This document shows positions 51,401-64,000 of a stretch of 64,000 nt of DNA, piece after piece; the stretch's first letter is position 1, and each line of letters starts with the position of its first letter. A program made the translations under genes and the position numbers. Source of the DNA: Montifringilla adamsi (lineage: Eukaryota; Chordata; Aves; Passeriformes; Passeridae); NCBI GenBank assembly GCA_017590115.1, contig JAGGNK010010226.1, positions 3,011,732-3,075,731 of the forward strand, written 5' to 3'. Below the pieces are notes generated by a model. It did no database searches and had not been told where the DNA came from. It saw only the letters and a list, made by a program, of their open reading frames with translations.

Positions 51401-54400
51401 CACAAGTGGTTTGACTGTATCATTTATTTGTAGTGCAATACAAAATGAGAAACATGCCCCAGCTCCTTATTGTATGTTAATATTAAATCATTACACATGG
51501 CAGCTGTTTTGTGTTCCATGTGGTTTTCAGTTTCTTGCTGACAGGTGTCCAAATCACAGAAACTATCCCCACATGTAGTGGCAGCTGGCCACACTGTCAT
51601 CTCTGAGATACCAGAACTGAATAAAGAAGCAGTTTGTATACTGGAATGATTAATTCAATCATTAGCTGGCTCTCTGTTTGGTTTGAAAACCAGGCAGAAT
51701 TTAAAATGGTGCATTTTTAAGTGTTCAAGAAAACCAACCTTTCTCAAAGTATAAGTGGGATCTTGATTCTGTAAGGTAGAAAAGAACCCCAAACTCCTGA
51801 TAACCACTTGAAATATTTGGTCAAAAGATGGTATATAATTTGCAGTTTTTCTTTAGCTTAGTAACCTTTCCATAAAATGACTGTGCTCAAGCTGGGTAAT
51901 CCTATCACTGTAAGAGTTCATTATAGCACAAAAACACACCATGTCATTGCTATTTATCCAAATCCAGATCGTTGTGTACCTTTGGAGGTTGTAGTAATTT
52001 TTCTGATAATAAGTGAGAAGAGTTAGAAGACAAAAGAGGTTTAAATTACAGACATGCATTAGGTCAAACATGTAATCTCATGTTTTTACTTCACTTGCAC
52101 GGGGCACAGAAATCAACAATGTTATTTTCAGCTGCCTTTTGTAGCAACAGTCTATTGCACAAGAACTGCTGATACGCCCTAAAAGATGAAATGCAGCCAC
52201 ACTTGCAACTCCCCATAAGGCAGAAGGTGAGCCCTGGGGGCTGGTGACATCCCCACATGGTGCTGTCCTTGTGACCAAGTGGTGAGATTCCACTGCAGTG
52301 AAAAAAAGGGAGATACCTCGACTGGCCTCACAGAAACAGAGCTTAGTGAAGGAGCAGGGGCTGATGAGAAAACCTCAGACTGGGCAAATCTTCCCAAACA
52401 TGATGTCTGCCCAACATGCCACCATCCAAGCTTTTCAAAAGTTTAAAATTAGAAAAGAGAAGTTGAAGGCCAAATGGGCTTCAAGTCATACAGACACTCC
52501 ATTTTCCCTGCTAACTTCCAGGCTTTAAAGGGTTTAGCAAACTGTTACCATCTTGGTTGCAGTCTCAGTCCCTTAAGAAATTCTAAACCTGATATTGCAG
52601 AAAGCCATGGATATTTCATCCTCACACCTGCTAACCCTGGAGGGAAATATCTTTAAAACAATCTTCTGGGAATGCTTTAAAAAAAATAAAAAACTTAAAA
52701 AAAAATCCTTAGAGCACATTCCCAAGAAATTTTAGCAATCTTCAAGCAACACTGTGCCTTTGAAAAGAAAAGGAAGCAAAAACCCCAGAAAAAAAAAAAA
52801 AAGGCAAGTTAATTCAAAGCATATTTTGAACTATCAGATGTGTTTAGATGTAGTAACTTTTGCTTCTATCACATAAAGTTACAGTTGAGCAGTGCCACTG
52901 ACATGCACATTTAAAAAAAATCCAGACAAAAACATTAACTTTTTTATTTTAAGTGGTTAAAAGAAATAAGCGGGTTCTTCTTAAACACCAGTTCTAATTT
53001 TGCTAATAGGCATATGTATAGGAATTAATGAATTCTGATTATCTGCAGTGCACCGTGAAAATTACTTTTCAAAACATACAGAAAATTCTACAACAGCAGT
53101 TCACAAAATAGTCTACTTTTTACTCAGAATTGTTTAGAAATTATTGTTATTATGGGTAAGTTTTCAATTAAAAGGTACCTACATTTATAACAAGCATGGA
53201 GGAATCTTCTAAATATGGCAGGAGCCCAAAAGGACATAAAAGGTGCTCAGTTGCATACTATTTACAGACCATTTCTAGTCAGAGAAGGGAGAAGCATGTC
53301 TCCCTTTTTTGCCTGAGTAGCTGCTGAGGCAGGTGGATGCCATATGCAGGAAGCTGCTCAGTGGCATTATATTCCTTCCCTCGGTCCAGTGTCAGCCATA
53401 GCTGCACCAGGAATCATTCCCTCAAGATGTTATCAGCAATTTAGCACAGAAACCAGCATTTCTGCTACAGACACACACTATTTGACCTGATGAAATCACA
53501 GTCCCACAGTGCTTGCTGTGTCTGGGCTTTATAAAAAGATAAATCAGGTACCTACATAAGACAGAAAGGAACAAGCTTAGATGAGAATTGCTTCTCAGTA
53601 GTCAAAGTCACATGCTGATAAGCAATCCAAAAGTCCAGTTTTGGATCCATATGAAACCAAAGAGAACAGATGCAGAATCCACTGGTCTGGCAATAAATCA
53701 CCCCTGCCCCCCAGCACTGTGGTTTTCTTTATTGAACTGGCTTGCTTAGAAGTTCACAGCTGCCCCCCGAGCCTGACCTTCAACCTTCTGCCCAAGCTGG
53801 TGTTGCAAGTATATTAACATTTGCACTTTTAGTGCACATCAGCAGTTCCTATATTTTATTTTTATTTTCTGGAACTTACTATTTTCTCTGTCAAGCAGAA
53901 ACATATCTGTTGAACATGCCATAAACATTCAAGTGATTATTGCTGCCCCACTCGTGAGTATGTCCTGAAAAGGGGCACTGGTGCTTGGCATGTTTAATAT
54001 CATAGATCAGATTAATGCAGTGAGAACAGCCTGTTATGTGATTACAGGAAGCCCATTCCTATGGGCCACTGAGAACAAGATGTGCAAATGCAAATCAGAA
54101 TTAAACAATACACCCATCAAATTAGGAAAAAATTATACTTATTTATTTATTTTGATTCATAAAAGGATACCCAGAAAACATTGCTGACTCTTCACAGTGC
54201 CCCCACCCTCGACCATGAAAACAAATTAATGGGAAATAAGAGTACACATTCTATCCTTACTGCTGATCCAGAATCCTCACAGATATAGAATCTGAGGCAG
54301 AACACTGAATTATGCAATCACTAGTCTCAAACCGTCTGGGCAGGTTTCAGACTACCTGACCACATCCTATATATGATGATGTTTCAATTGTTTATTTTTT

Positions 54401-55324
54401 TTCCTAGTAGTGCAACTCTGGTTTACCTGACAAAGTTGGAGAAGCTCACAGCACTATTTACTGAGGAGAGACTCCCCTTTTTGCTATTACAAAGTTATCT
54501 TTGTTCTTTCATAATGGTAGTGCACCTATCTGTACATATCATTAGCTACCATTTAAAAATATTAAAGAAAAACATATATGAATAAATAATATAGTTTACA
54601 TAAATCTATGGCTCTGTTTATTTAAATTGATTGGCAATATGATCTGATTCTGAACTATAAACATTTTCCCATTTTGAGCATAACACTTCTAATTTTTTTT
54701 GCAATATAACAATTATCCCTCTCTATCCCAGAACATGCTTTAAAGCACATTTTTTTTCTCTGTATGTGAAACTAGCTATGTACATTTCTACTTTCCATGA
54801 ATGCATAATTCAAAATTGTTTACAGGATGTTTTATACTGGTTCTCTGTGATCAGAAGAGATTTAAGCAACAGTTCAAGGAAATTAATCTTTAGACTCAGC
54901 TTGCCATTTTAAAATACCCCAATATATCTCTATTAGGCCAAAGTCAAAAGTCAACAGAAGTGCAGTCTGCCTAACCTCCTTATTCCTACATTAATCAAAT
55001 CCCATCCTACTTAATTTTCTTTTTGGAATAGGAAAAAAGTGAAATAAGAGAGGAGCTAAAGGAAAAAAGAGATGATTACACAAACATACACTTCAAGGAG
55101 ATAGATCCTCTGTAGCTACACTGTTGAAAAATATTGAATAAAATAAGGTAGGATAATGCTTTCTTTATGTAAAAGAAAGATCAGTCACATTAATAAAAGA
55201 GCCAAATGGAACCTTCAGGCCTAAGTAGTAAATCTCCAGTAAATTCCAATTAGTATTGAAGTAATAAGCCTGGAAATTATTTTCTCCCTTTAAGTAATGC
55301 ATATGCTTACAGGGGAAAAGAATT

Positions 55325-55340
55325 AAAAAAAAAAAAAAAA
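55325..55340. repeat. Poly(A) run, A16
   Basis: Sixteen consecutive A residues. No associated element was recognised. Confidence 0.9.
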
Positions 55341-55620
55341 GCTTGGATGACTTGGATGCCATTAAGGACCAGGTCTTCACATATCTAAATGCATCATTTG
55401 TAGACACTGCATAATTCAAGATGTGTCTTTAAAAAAAGAAACAATCCCAAACCAAACCAACAACAGCAGATCCACACATCAGTAAATCAGGACCATAATG
55501 CTGGCCCTTGGAATGGTGCCATTTGATGGCCACTTGCAAGCTGGCTGAGACTTGAACTCACAAATAAAATATTCTGTATCCAGCAGCAGAAAAGTCACTG
55601 ATGTAAATTAAAGTTTTCAA

Positions 55621-55695
55621 TAAAACAACAACAAAAATACAAAACAAAACCCAACCAAATAAAAAACCGTAACCAAAAAACCCCCAAACCAAACC
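55621..55695. repeat. A/C-rich low-complexity tract
   Basis: The plus strand is almost only A and C, with A runs broken by CAAC, CCC and CCAAACC. It resembles the tract at 14895-14983. A shorter similar stretch lies at 55433-55470. The hydrophobic minus-strand frame here is an artefact. Confidence 0.8.
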
Positions 55696-57030
55696 AGAAA
55701 GCAGCAGCCATTTTACTGTTGTGAAACAGTGTATAAATATACTAAAATTGTCTCTGCTAAAGAGAGGGCTTTCAAAAAATACTTTGTGCAAAATTAATTT
55801 TTGACAACTTTGTTCATTACGGGTATTTTTAAACATCAAAATTTGTGACCAAGTGATGCTCACACTCTAACAGGTAAGTGCTATAGACTTTTGACAAGTA
55901 CTATATATTGAATATTCTTTACCACAAGTGAACCTAGGATCTGATTCCATCTGCCTCAAGTGATGGTGAAACTGGAAGACAGAGATGATTACCACTCTCT
56001 TTCACATATTCCTACTCCATTCTCATATGTGTAATACAAAGGTGGAAAGAAATCCTGGATTAACTTGGCTTGAAGATAAAATCTTATGGAATTCATAAGA
56101 ATCAAGACTTCATCCCCAGACCTGGGCATGAAGTCTTGAGAGGCTCAATTCAATAAGAAAGTGTCTTTTTTAGCTAACTGTTCTGCACCACACAGAACAC
56201 ACCTACACAAAAACCACAATAAACAATCCAATGAATCACCTAATACCTTTGATCAGTAAAATAAATAGTAAAGTTTGCTTCCCTTGCCTTTGATTTCTTT
56301 CCACATGCTGGCCAGTAAATCAGAGCTAATGCCAAGAAAAGACTGCCCAAGAAAATCTGCCCCCAGAAGGGCCAAAGAAGAATCTATGCATCCTTCCCAA
56401 GACATCCCTGTAGCAAGATTTCACCTTTCACGGACTTTGCCATAAAAGCAGTCAAGTCACAGACCAGAAAAATAAAGAAGTAGCTGTTTACCTCTTTGCA
56501 GCTGCTCTAATAATTTAATTTTTTAGATAGCATAGACTGATGAAAACCACTCATTGCACTCCTTTTTCTGCTTCTATAGACATGTTTAACACTGAAAGAA
56601 AAATGGATTTAACTCTTGCTGCTCCTCATGTTTATGTGAGCTCACTACTGCGTTCCTCCAAAGACCTGTGCACTCACAGATTGCATTTTTATGTCACTGT
56701 GATTTACAGAGTGCAAGGGGGACAATTACATAACTGTTTACTTAAACTCATAATTTCTCAGAAGCCCTACACAATCCTTTTGTTATCATAATCTCCAACA
56801 GGCATAAGTAGCATGGATATATCATGGCATGAAACTGGATATAGCTGACTTTGCCTGTCTGACTGGTGACTTACAGAGTCCTGCATATCTGAACTTCTGG
56901 GAAACAGCTGCTGGTCCCACACTGAAATTAGAACATTTGAGCTCCTCTGATTTATGTTAATTCCCGTGGGAACAATGACATGAAAAATGAACACCACTTG
57001 TAAATAAAGTACCAGTTCTCTCAGTGGTGG

Positions 57031-57045
57031 AAAAAAAAAAAAAAA
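57031..57045. repeat. Poly(A) run, A15
   Basis: Fifteen consecutive A residues. An AATAAA lies about 25 bases upstream (57003-57008), which resembles the end of a polyadenylated transcript or retrocopy. The sequence 5' of it shows no recognisable coding region. Confidence 0.85.
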
Positions 57046-59272
57046 TCTATTTCAGTACACACTGATCTATTTACCACCTTGCTACACTGAAACAGAGGCA
57101 GCCTAATGGTTATCATTAAAAAAATGGAGCCTTGAATATACAGCTATTCAAAGGTTATCTGTCCCTATCTTGCCATTATTTGAAGAATTAGTTTGCAATA
57201 GTTATTGGCCTAGTTTTGGTTTTAGAAGAAATATTTTGATGTTGTCGGGCACAAGAGAAGTGAGTAGAAATGAAGTTTATGTAGGAAAAGGCAAGGTATA
57301 GGAAATATGTTCAAGTGACCCAATTGTCAAAGAGTGCATATTCTCCAAAAACTAGAAGCCATTACAGTTTATCTAGTTCTGATTGTTCAGCCTGACAGGT
57401 CAAACATTTGAAATCTGCTTTTTTAACATACTGGGCTCTCATGGGATACTCCTCACAACATTATGTTGTCCACAGATCAAAGCTGGTATTCATAAGACCT
57501 AAACCGAGGTGGCTGGAAATGACTCCTTAAGGATTTGATGGTTTTCCAGTAGACGAGAAGACTAATCCCTCCAAATATTTCGTGTATTCACAAAAAGCAG
57601 TTTAAGCAAAGCAATCAGTTGTCTCTGAGACCAGACTGGATCATTTGGTAGCAGAGCTGAGATACTGCTCAGACATGCACGAGTAGCAACGTAATGTCTT
57701 ACGTCTGGTGACCTTTTATCATTCAGGATTTGTTACTTCTGAAGCACTAGCAAGAAAATCTCCAGCAAAAAGTCCTTAAGTTTTCCCTTAAGAGCATAGA
57801 TAACATTTAATTGACCCTGGAGATCCTGCTGCTTGAGTTACATGAGGTAGCAGAGCACAGGCAGGATTACTTAACAAGAAGTTACTCTTAATTTAAGGAA
57901 TTTTCCTTCAGGAGAAAGTCCTTTGCTAGACTAGCTTGGAAAAGGAGAGTCAGGGGAGGAAAGAAGAACAGTCAATGTGTTTGCAGCTACAGGTAGAGCA
58001 AATTTAAAAAACAGACTACTAACAGACTCTTACTACTTTTTGTCTCCTTTTGAGTTTTCCACGACAGGCAAAACTGCTTCCCATCCCCCAGGTTTGCTGT
58101 TGTCAAAATTTCATTTCATTTGTCACCTTCATGTTTGAAAAGGCCTAAGATATACAGAAGAAACCTACAATGATACACTTATGAAAACTGCAGATTGTTT
58201 ACTTAAGGACCTCCACGAAAAGTTGTTAGTTTTCATGTCTAAAATTTGAAAGCGACAGTTTTACTGCAGTGTGTAAATGCTAATATGGATAGGAATACTG
58301 AAGACAAAAAACCAGGATGGTGCCCTCATAAAAAGTGCTGATATACTATAATGCTTAAAAAAGCCCTCCTCCCCCCACAAAATATATATGACTGACTGAC
58401 TACCTCCTCATTTTGTAGCTGTTTGTATGAGACTTTGATGCAGGCACAGAGCGACCTGAGTTTAAATTTTGATGTGGTCTGGTACAGTACAATTTGAAAA
58501 CCTAGCTGGCTAATCTGCAATGGCATAACTGCAAACAACTCTGAAAAGGAAAGGAGGAAAAGATGGCTTTGCCAAAGGAGTGGGGAAACCTACAAATATC
58601 GAAGGACTGAAGCGAGGGCAAGGGAACAAGATACAGCACTTCATACAGATGTTTCATTAGTGATTGCCAATCCAATTGCGTCCCTCAACGTGCTAAAGGA
58701 GATTAAAAACTTTACTAGTCTTCAGGGTTTGGAGGTAAATTAATGTGAAAAAAGACTTATTGGAACTGGGAATTGGACTAAAACAAAGCATAAACAGAGG
58801 GAAATAGTTACCAATAGAGGCTGTTAAAAACAACTGAAGTTTGGATTTTTAATTTTGGCTTTAATTTTTTTTCAATAACTGCACTGACTGAGGAGAATAA
58901 GGAACAGAACGCATGCTGGAAAGAAAGCAAAACAGAAAGGAAGGACAATCTGCTATCATTTAAATTGCTAGTACCTGAATTTTTCTCAAAAATATAGGAA
59001 TGGCAAGATGTAACACGACTACGTGGTTATTTCACGATTAAACCATGGAGGAAACAATTGAGGTACAGTATTATTTTGAAAGATGTAATAACAATTTGTA
59101 ACCTTACTTTAATATTTACATGCTTTTCTCTCCAAAATTTCCAGCAAAAGAAAGAGGAGAATGTGGGAGGCAGAACAGACACATATAACACATACAAACA
59201 TTCAATTCACCTGTGTTTCACTACCCTCACACTACTTTTTATGGTTTCCCTGAAATTACATTTCACACTTCA

Positions 59273-59310
59273 TGACGTCAGCTTTTTAATCTCTAAAAAC
59301 TGTATAAAAG
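59273..59310 (+). promoter_or_regulatory. Candidate core promoter: CRE plus TATA box
   Basis: A full palindromic cAMP response element, TGACGTCA, lies at 59273-59280. It is followed 22 bp later by TATAAAAG at 59303-59310, then GG. A CRE just upstream of a TATA box is the arrangement of known cAMP-responsive promoters such as those of somatostatin and the glycoprotein hormone alpha subunit. The CRE keeps its CpG in CpG-poor DNA. Transcription would start near 59333, judged by the usual distance of about 30 bp from the TATA box; no clear initiator was seen. Both motifs are short and could coincide by chance. Confidence 0.3.
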
Positions 59311-59348
59311 GGAGTTTTGCCTTCTGCATTTTGAAAACTCTTACAGGA

Positions 59349-59489
59349 ATGTTTCTTAGAATATCAGTACAAGTTCTTATTCCTTTTTTCTGTGTGCATC
59401 CATTGAAGGACTACAAAAATGTTGAAGTACCTCACAGTCATCGCAATGCTGTTCCCAGGCACAGATGGCTTCCTTACTTTTATCCATAG
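59349..59489 (+). CDS. Candidate short ORF, 46 codons, hydrophobic N-terminus
   Basis: This is the first ATG after the start site predicted from the TATA box, about 16 bases into the putative transcript. It has G at -3, a fair Kozak context. The product would begin MFLRISVQVLIPFFCVHP, which resembles a signal peptide or membrane anchor. A polar, basic tail with two His-Arg pairs follows and ends in WLPYFYP. I recognise no family. The same frame is open upstream to 59058, which lowers the weight of this start. The 5' leader would be very short, and a second frame starts at 59419. It is probably chance unless transcription is shown. Confidence 0.12.
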   Translation: MFLRISVQVLIPFFCVHPLKDYKNVEVPHSHRNAVPRHRWLPYFYP

Positions 59490-59523
59490 AAAAATTCCTC
59501 AGGAACTCAGAATTATGAGATAA
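59419..59523 (+). CDS. Candidate short ORF, 34 codons, overlapping
   Basis: An overlapping frame starts at the second ATG region after the putative start site, with A at -3. It begins MLKYLTVIAMLFPGTDG, again like a short signal peptide, followed by a basic tail, and stops at TAA 59521-59523. Two frames with hydrophobic starts over the same DNA suggest that at most one is real. I recognise no homologue. Confidence 0.1.
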   Translation: MLKYLTVIAMLFPGTDGFLTFIHRKIPQELRIMR

Positions 59524-61014
59524 ATCCCCCCAGAAGCTTCATTCTGAGCCTTTGTGTCAGCACTGATTTTGAGGGAATGCATTTTGTGCTTGGCTGTCAC
59601 ACGTGGCATCCTCTCACTGATGAGACATTCCAGTCAGCAACAATGAAATATAGGTATTTTATACATATATTACCTATTAGGCTAACAGTTATCTATTTTT
59701 TTTTTTTGGTAAGTAGCATAACAAATCTCCCTCTAGTAGCTAGCCCAGAAGAACAGAAACTAGATGTTATACCCTAATTAGTGCTTATGTACTTCATCAA
59801 GGAAGCTGGAGTCCATTGGGTCATCGAAAATGCAATAGCTAAAAATCTGAGGAGTGAAGAGCAGATTTGTTTTCTGGTGTCCTAGTGCTTTGTTTCCTCC
59901 AGGAACAATGCTCAAAAAGCAAATTTCATGGAAATTCACACCATCACTTCATCAACGTTTGGATGAGGCACAAGAGAAACAATCACACTCCAGAATTCTG
60001 TCAGTTCTCATTCCTGTTGTTTCTCAGGGCAGACACATGAGGGAAACAGTTATTTTTGAGAAGAGAGCAATGAGACATTAAAATTTTATGTCCACAAGTT
60101 GACTTAAACCTCAGAAATAGAAATATTCAACCCCATCTATTTCATGGTCAATGCATCCATGCCATTACATGAGTACTCAGGCAGACAAACCCTGTTGCCA
60201 GATGCACAGGGACAAGATGCAGCAGACCAGTAGCATGTAGATTTTCTAGATTTACTTGAACTACTGGAGCAGCTAAATAGAAGAAGGGATTAACAAAATG
60301 AAAACAACCAGAGAAAGTCATCCTTGCGCCTAGCAGATAATGTCATCCTGAGGCATTCACTCTAGAAACTGGTTATAGATTCCTGTGTTGCAACCTGACA
60401 GTTGAAGGTATATTTACAAAAATCAACCAGAAAGGTAGAAAACAGGAAAAAAAAATCCCCTCAAATATTCCAACAAGCAAATAACACCCCCTTCCCCTCC
60501 AAATATTCAGACCAAATTGAAGAAATAATCTTAAATATTCCTCCTTGTGCAACAGGTGTGGTACCACCCTTATCTGGGTAACACTACACAGCAACAGCAC
60601 AAAGCGCTCCCCTCTCTGTTTCTCCATTTACATTCTAGAGGACATATTTCCTGTAACGGTCCAGAAAAGAAAGTTAATATTCTATGTTACTTTTTTTTTT
60701 TAATTAACTATTTAGGGTAAATTTTGAGATCAAAATACTGATGGAAGCAATGCTAAAAAAAGTTATGCAAGTATTACTGATTAGACTACTCAATAATTTT
60801 TTAAATTATAAATTAACAGGTATGTGTGCTTCCATTGTGCTTGCTTTCAGAGATTGCTACTCAATGTAGTTGAATATTGAGCATTTTCTCCTTCAAACTG
60901 AATAATTTTCCATTGTGACAAGGAATGTAAATTACTAAGATTTTTACTGTTTTTTTCTTAATTCTTATTTATTTACTTATAAAACTTGAGACAAGATTTA
61001 CTTTATTTTAAGTT

Positions 61015-61065
61015 GTTAAGGTTAAGGTTAGTACTGAGAAGGTTAAGGTTAAGGTTAGTACTGGG
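61015..61065 (+). repeat. 27-bp tandem repeat, about 1.9 copies, TTAAGG-rich
   Basis: The unit GTTAAGGTTAAGGTTAGTACTG plus five bases is present at 61015-61041 and again from 61042. Inside it the hexamer TTAAGG repeats. This is one base different from the telomere repeat TTAGGG in sequence layout, but no canonical TTAGGG array is present. Confidence 0.8.
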
Positions 61066-62144
61066 TTTTTTTCAATTTCTTTTCAAATAATTTATTTTCT
61101 TCAGCTTAGATAAGACCCTTGAAATAACATAATAGCTTTCACACAAGACCCTCTTATACAAGGGTTGCTTTATTTGTTAAGATGAAACAGGCAGCCGTGG
61201 TGGTGGAGCTGCATGTCCCACAAACTTCCTTTCTCTCCACTCTGCTTGTAGAACTGTTGTTTCCATGAGATGCACCTTCCCCAAGCTCATGGGAAGCCAC
61301 TCTATCATCTACTAACGGAACCAACATTCAGTATCTCACTTTTCCTCCAAGAAAGCCATCCTCTTTTTTTTTGTTGTTGTTATTTTTTTTTTTTTTAGCA
61401 TTTCCATTTTATAAATTTATACTAATCTTCACTTGAGGGCTGATAGGACTCCCAAGGAACTAAGATTAATCATAATTTTCCTGTATCTTTCACATCTTAA
61501 AAGTGCTCCTGGAGCAAAAAAGAAATTGAAAGATACATGCCTGCAACTAACACATCAATATTCCTGCTTTGTCTTGATCCATTATCCTGCTATGGCTCCT
61601 GTAATTCCTGATATTTATGATGCAATTATAAATCCAGTTGCTCCCAGCAGAATAATCTTTTGTTTCTACCATATCCCCATAAATAGAGCTACTTGGATGC
61701 AGCTATAAGTAGTCCAGAAATACAGTGCAAGGGAAAAGGACCCTGGGCTGAAAGACCAATAATATAATTTTCAAAAGCCCTGGTGAAAAAACTTCAAGAT
61801 AGAACATGTAGGATTCATCCATTCTTCTCTTTGGTTCTCAGTCTTGAGTTTTGACTAAACCCAACACCTTTTCTACAGATTAAGACCACTAAACAACTTC
61901 CTGCTTGTACATCTAACGACATTCCAGGTACAGTCTTGTGAGGGAAATTATAAATAAAGTATATCCTTAACCTGATATGTAGTTTTTGCACACAGCGCTA
62001 CTCAGCTGTTACTCAGAGCCTTTCTTTTCTAACAGACATTAATCTTGCTATCACAGAGCAAACATTCAATATTTTGCACACTGTCTGGTTTACAGAGTGG
62101 TTCTCTTTGGCTTGGGGGTCTTCAATATGGAGGACATGCCCAGG

Positions 62145-62160
62145 AAAAAAAAAAAAAAAA
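62145..62160. repeat. Poly(A) run, A16
   Basis: Sixteen consecutive A residues, followed 35 bases later by another A/C-rich stretch at about 62196-62215. Confidence 0.9.
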
Positions 62161-64000
62161 CAGGAATAGAGTCTATCCTTGAACAGAGTCCTAGTTAAAA
62201 AAAACCAAACAACAAAGAGCAAAGGAAAGCCTAAGCCCACAAAACAAAAATAACAGTGAAGAATTAACACTCAGAAGTCTGACAGATCAGCTGAAGTCCT
62301 TCACACATATTAAGTATTTTTTTTCCCCCACTGTAATTTGCTGAGGAAGAACAAAGTCCATTGGAAAGAAAACAGAAGAGAATATGCTATGTCCTGCCAT
62401 CCCACATGAAATATTGATGATAACTCATGTGGTAAAGACTGTAATGTTGAAGTTTATCAGCACTTGACATATGATACATTCTAAATAATTAGGAATTATT
62501 GTAGGTGATAAATAGACCAGACCACAGAGTCAATAGGAAGGGTCAGTGTCACAGCAGCCCTAATCTGGGCAGGCACAGTCACAAAGAAATACGTTACCAA
62601 CACTAATTTCCCATTGAAAAGAAAAAAGAAATAAAAAATACACACACACAAACAGTTTTTCTTTCCAAGTGAGACTTGATTCACACAGAATACCAAAAAC
62701 AACAGGAAGACCTACAAAGCTGCAAATGCCTTTGCACAGAGATCAAGGTTTCAGTGGCTGCAGCTCCAAATTAATTAGAACTAATTTTAAGAAAACATAT
62801 GGGACTGGCAAAATCCCTTGAAATCTTTTCAGCTGTGGAATCAAAGAGTATCTTCTTACTATTTTCTGTCTTCATATAACCTCTTTCTAACCTCTCCTGT
62901 CTTTACAAAAGAGTTAGGAAATTAGAGCAATTCATAGGGTAATAATTTTAGAATGTCAAGTTCTGTAAAAAAAAAAAGTTTTAAATCATTAAATACACAC
63001 ATTTGATATTGTTCTGCACAAAAAATTAGAATAGTTTGGAAGGTGCAGAGGTGCAAAGGACCTTAGAGCTTTGTTTCTGTAATTCTGAAGTGGAATATTA
63101 TCTGAATAAATATGTGTTATTAAAAAATAAGATGTTCTTTATGATACTTCCCAAAATAGGCTGTTATGCAAATTTCTAAGAGATTGTTTAAAAAGAACAT
63201 GGAAACATCTGCCTGTGTATTTTTCACTGTGCTTTTAAAAGAAATGTCGACTCTACAAATAGCTTCCTGTGAAATATCCTTGTGTTTTTTTTACAGAAAG
63301 AAGTGTTCTCAATTAAAGCCCTTCTTTCCCATCAGTTATTATACAGCAGTGAGTCCCATCATTACAATGTTCCCTTCTCCATAGATTCTTGGAATAGTTA
63401 ATTCTCCAGAACACATTTGATCACTGTATCATATTTATAATTTTGGGACAAGAGAGGGAAAGAACAAATTCTTGGCATTACTTTCTAAGAACAGAAGTTG
63501 CTGAACATTGTTTAGTAACAACCAAGCAATAGGTCTGCACCTTTTACTAAAAACAATGTTATTTACAGCACATCTTGAATCATCAGCACAAAGGGATAAT
63601 AACTGAGTGTCAGGGATTCTTTTCAAACCTGCTGAACAAACTAGTAAGGCCTTCTTCAAAAAGTCTCAGCTTGGATTGTGATTGTCTATGAAAGAATAAC
63701 AAAAGAAGGACAGAGCACACACAGAACTGGCACAAAGACCTGGCAGAGTGTTAAGTAGATGGAAGTGGGCACAAGTCCTGCAGGTGTGGACACAGCTCCC
63801 ACTTGGACAGGGATACGGGACCAGCCACATGCAGCTGCCTGCTGCTGGCTAACTTGGCTTGCCCCTGTCAGCCTCCTGTGTCTGCTGTGGAGCTGACAGA
63901 CACTTGCACAGACCATGCAAGGCTGCAAATCAGAGCAAAGGGCTTGGTGACTAACCCCAAACAGCTGCCATTCCTAACAAAACTCCCTCCCGCTTCCTGC

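Larger units (their letters stand above)
43651..59272. other. Unique AT-rich non-coding DNA
   Basis: No gene or transposable element was recognised over this long stretch. Open frames stay at about 100 codons or less (for example 45534-45839 plus and 55558-55863 minus) and have no domains; the last crosses an A/C-only tract. Slightly GC-richer patches occur at 44430-44560, 46080-46220 and 52180-52420. The stretch 49730-50040 has a texture that may reflect conservation. A C9 run is at 50841-50849. A CpG trio at 59016-59036 lies about 250 bp upstream of the CRE/TATA site. Confidence 0.65.
59524..64000. other. Unique AT-rich non-coding DNA
   Basis: No gene was recognised. Open frames reach about 90 codons without domains. 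The stretch includes a CACGTG E-box at 59600-59605, a T-rich patch at 61360-61396, a two-copy 27-bp repeat at 61015-61065, and an A16 run at 62145-62160. The last 300 bases (63690-64000) are GC-richer, with an 80-codon minus-strand frame that I do not recognise. A feature extending past the window edge cannot be excluded. Confidence 0.6.

Noticed and set aside
57003..57045. AATAAA followed by A15, like a processed retrocopy tail
   Set aside because: The sequence upstream has no recognisable coding region and no flanking direct repeat was found.
59058..59348. Upstream part of a 143-codon plus-strand open frame
   Set aside because: It lies mostly upstream of the putative TATA box, has no recognisable domain, and its codon content looks random. 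Only the portion after the TATA box was kept, as a low-confidence candidate.
63686..63928. 80-codon minus-strand frame in a GC-richer patch at the window edge
   Set aside because: No domain is recognisable and the translation has no convincing gene-like pattern. An exon here cannot be excluded, but nothing supports one.

Overview
This window looks like nuclear DNA from a bird: AT-rich, CpG-poor, and almost free of recognisable repeats. The main evidence is several CR1 LINE fragments. Three of them keep the CR1 3' end, with its short ATTCTATG-like terminal repeats instead of a poly(A) tail. CR1 also occurs in other sauropsids, so Aves is an inference from CR1 type, low repeat density and composition. 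I cannot name a species or chromosome.

I found no protein-coding gene that I can defend, and no rRNA, tRNA, CRISPR array or bacterial-type operon. The long open frames are either shadows of CR1, products of a polypurine tract, or chance frames with low-complexity or unconvincing translations. The window is best read as intergenic DNA or the inside of a very long intron. A short internal exon without its own start codon could be missed by eye.

Layout. From 1 to about 12600 the DNA is unique and AT-rich, with one slightly GC-richer patch (about 4940-7200). From about 12606 to 13258 lies a CpG-rich block that may be a solo LTR on the minus strand. From 13259 to 22824 the DNA is again unique. 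A rearranged CR1 cluster occupies 22825-23777: a plus fragment, a minus fragment, then a plus 3' end. Further CR1 tails are at 29358-29472 (minus) and 38866-38963 (plus). An uninterrupted 243-nt polypurine tract with a 13-bp repeat unit lies at 37519-37761. Several stretches (about 27690-27830, 42040-43650 and 49730-50040) have the look of conserved non-coding DNA, but this cannot be tested here.

The most unusual spot is 59273-59523. A full palindromic cAMP response element is followed 22 bp later by a TATAAAAG box, and then by two short overlapping open frames, both with hydrophobic N-termini. This could be a small promoter driving a short secreted peptide or a non-coding RNA, or it could be coincidence. 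It is the first place I would test.
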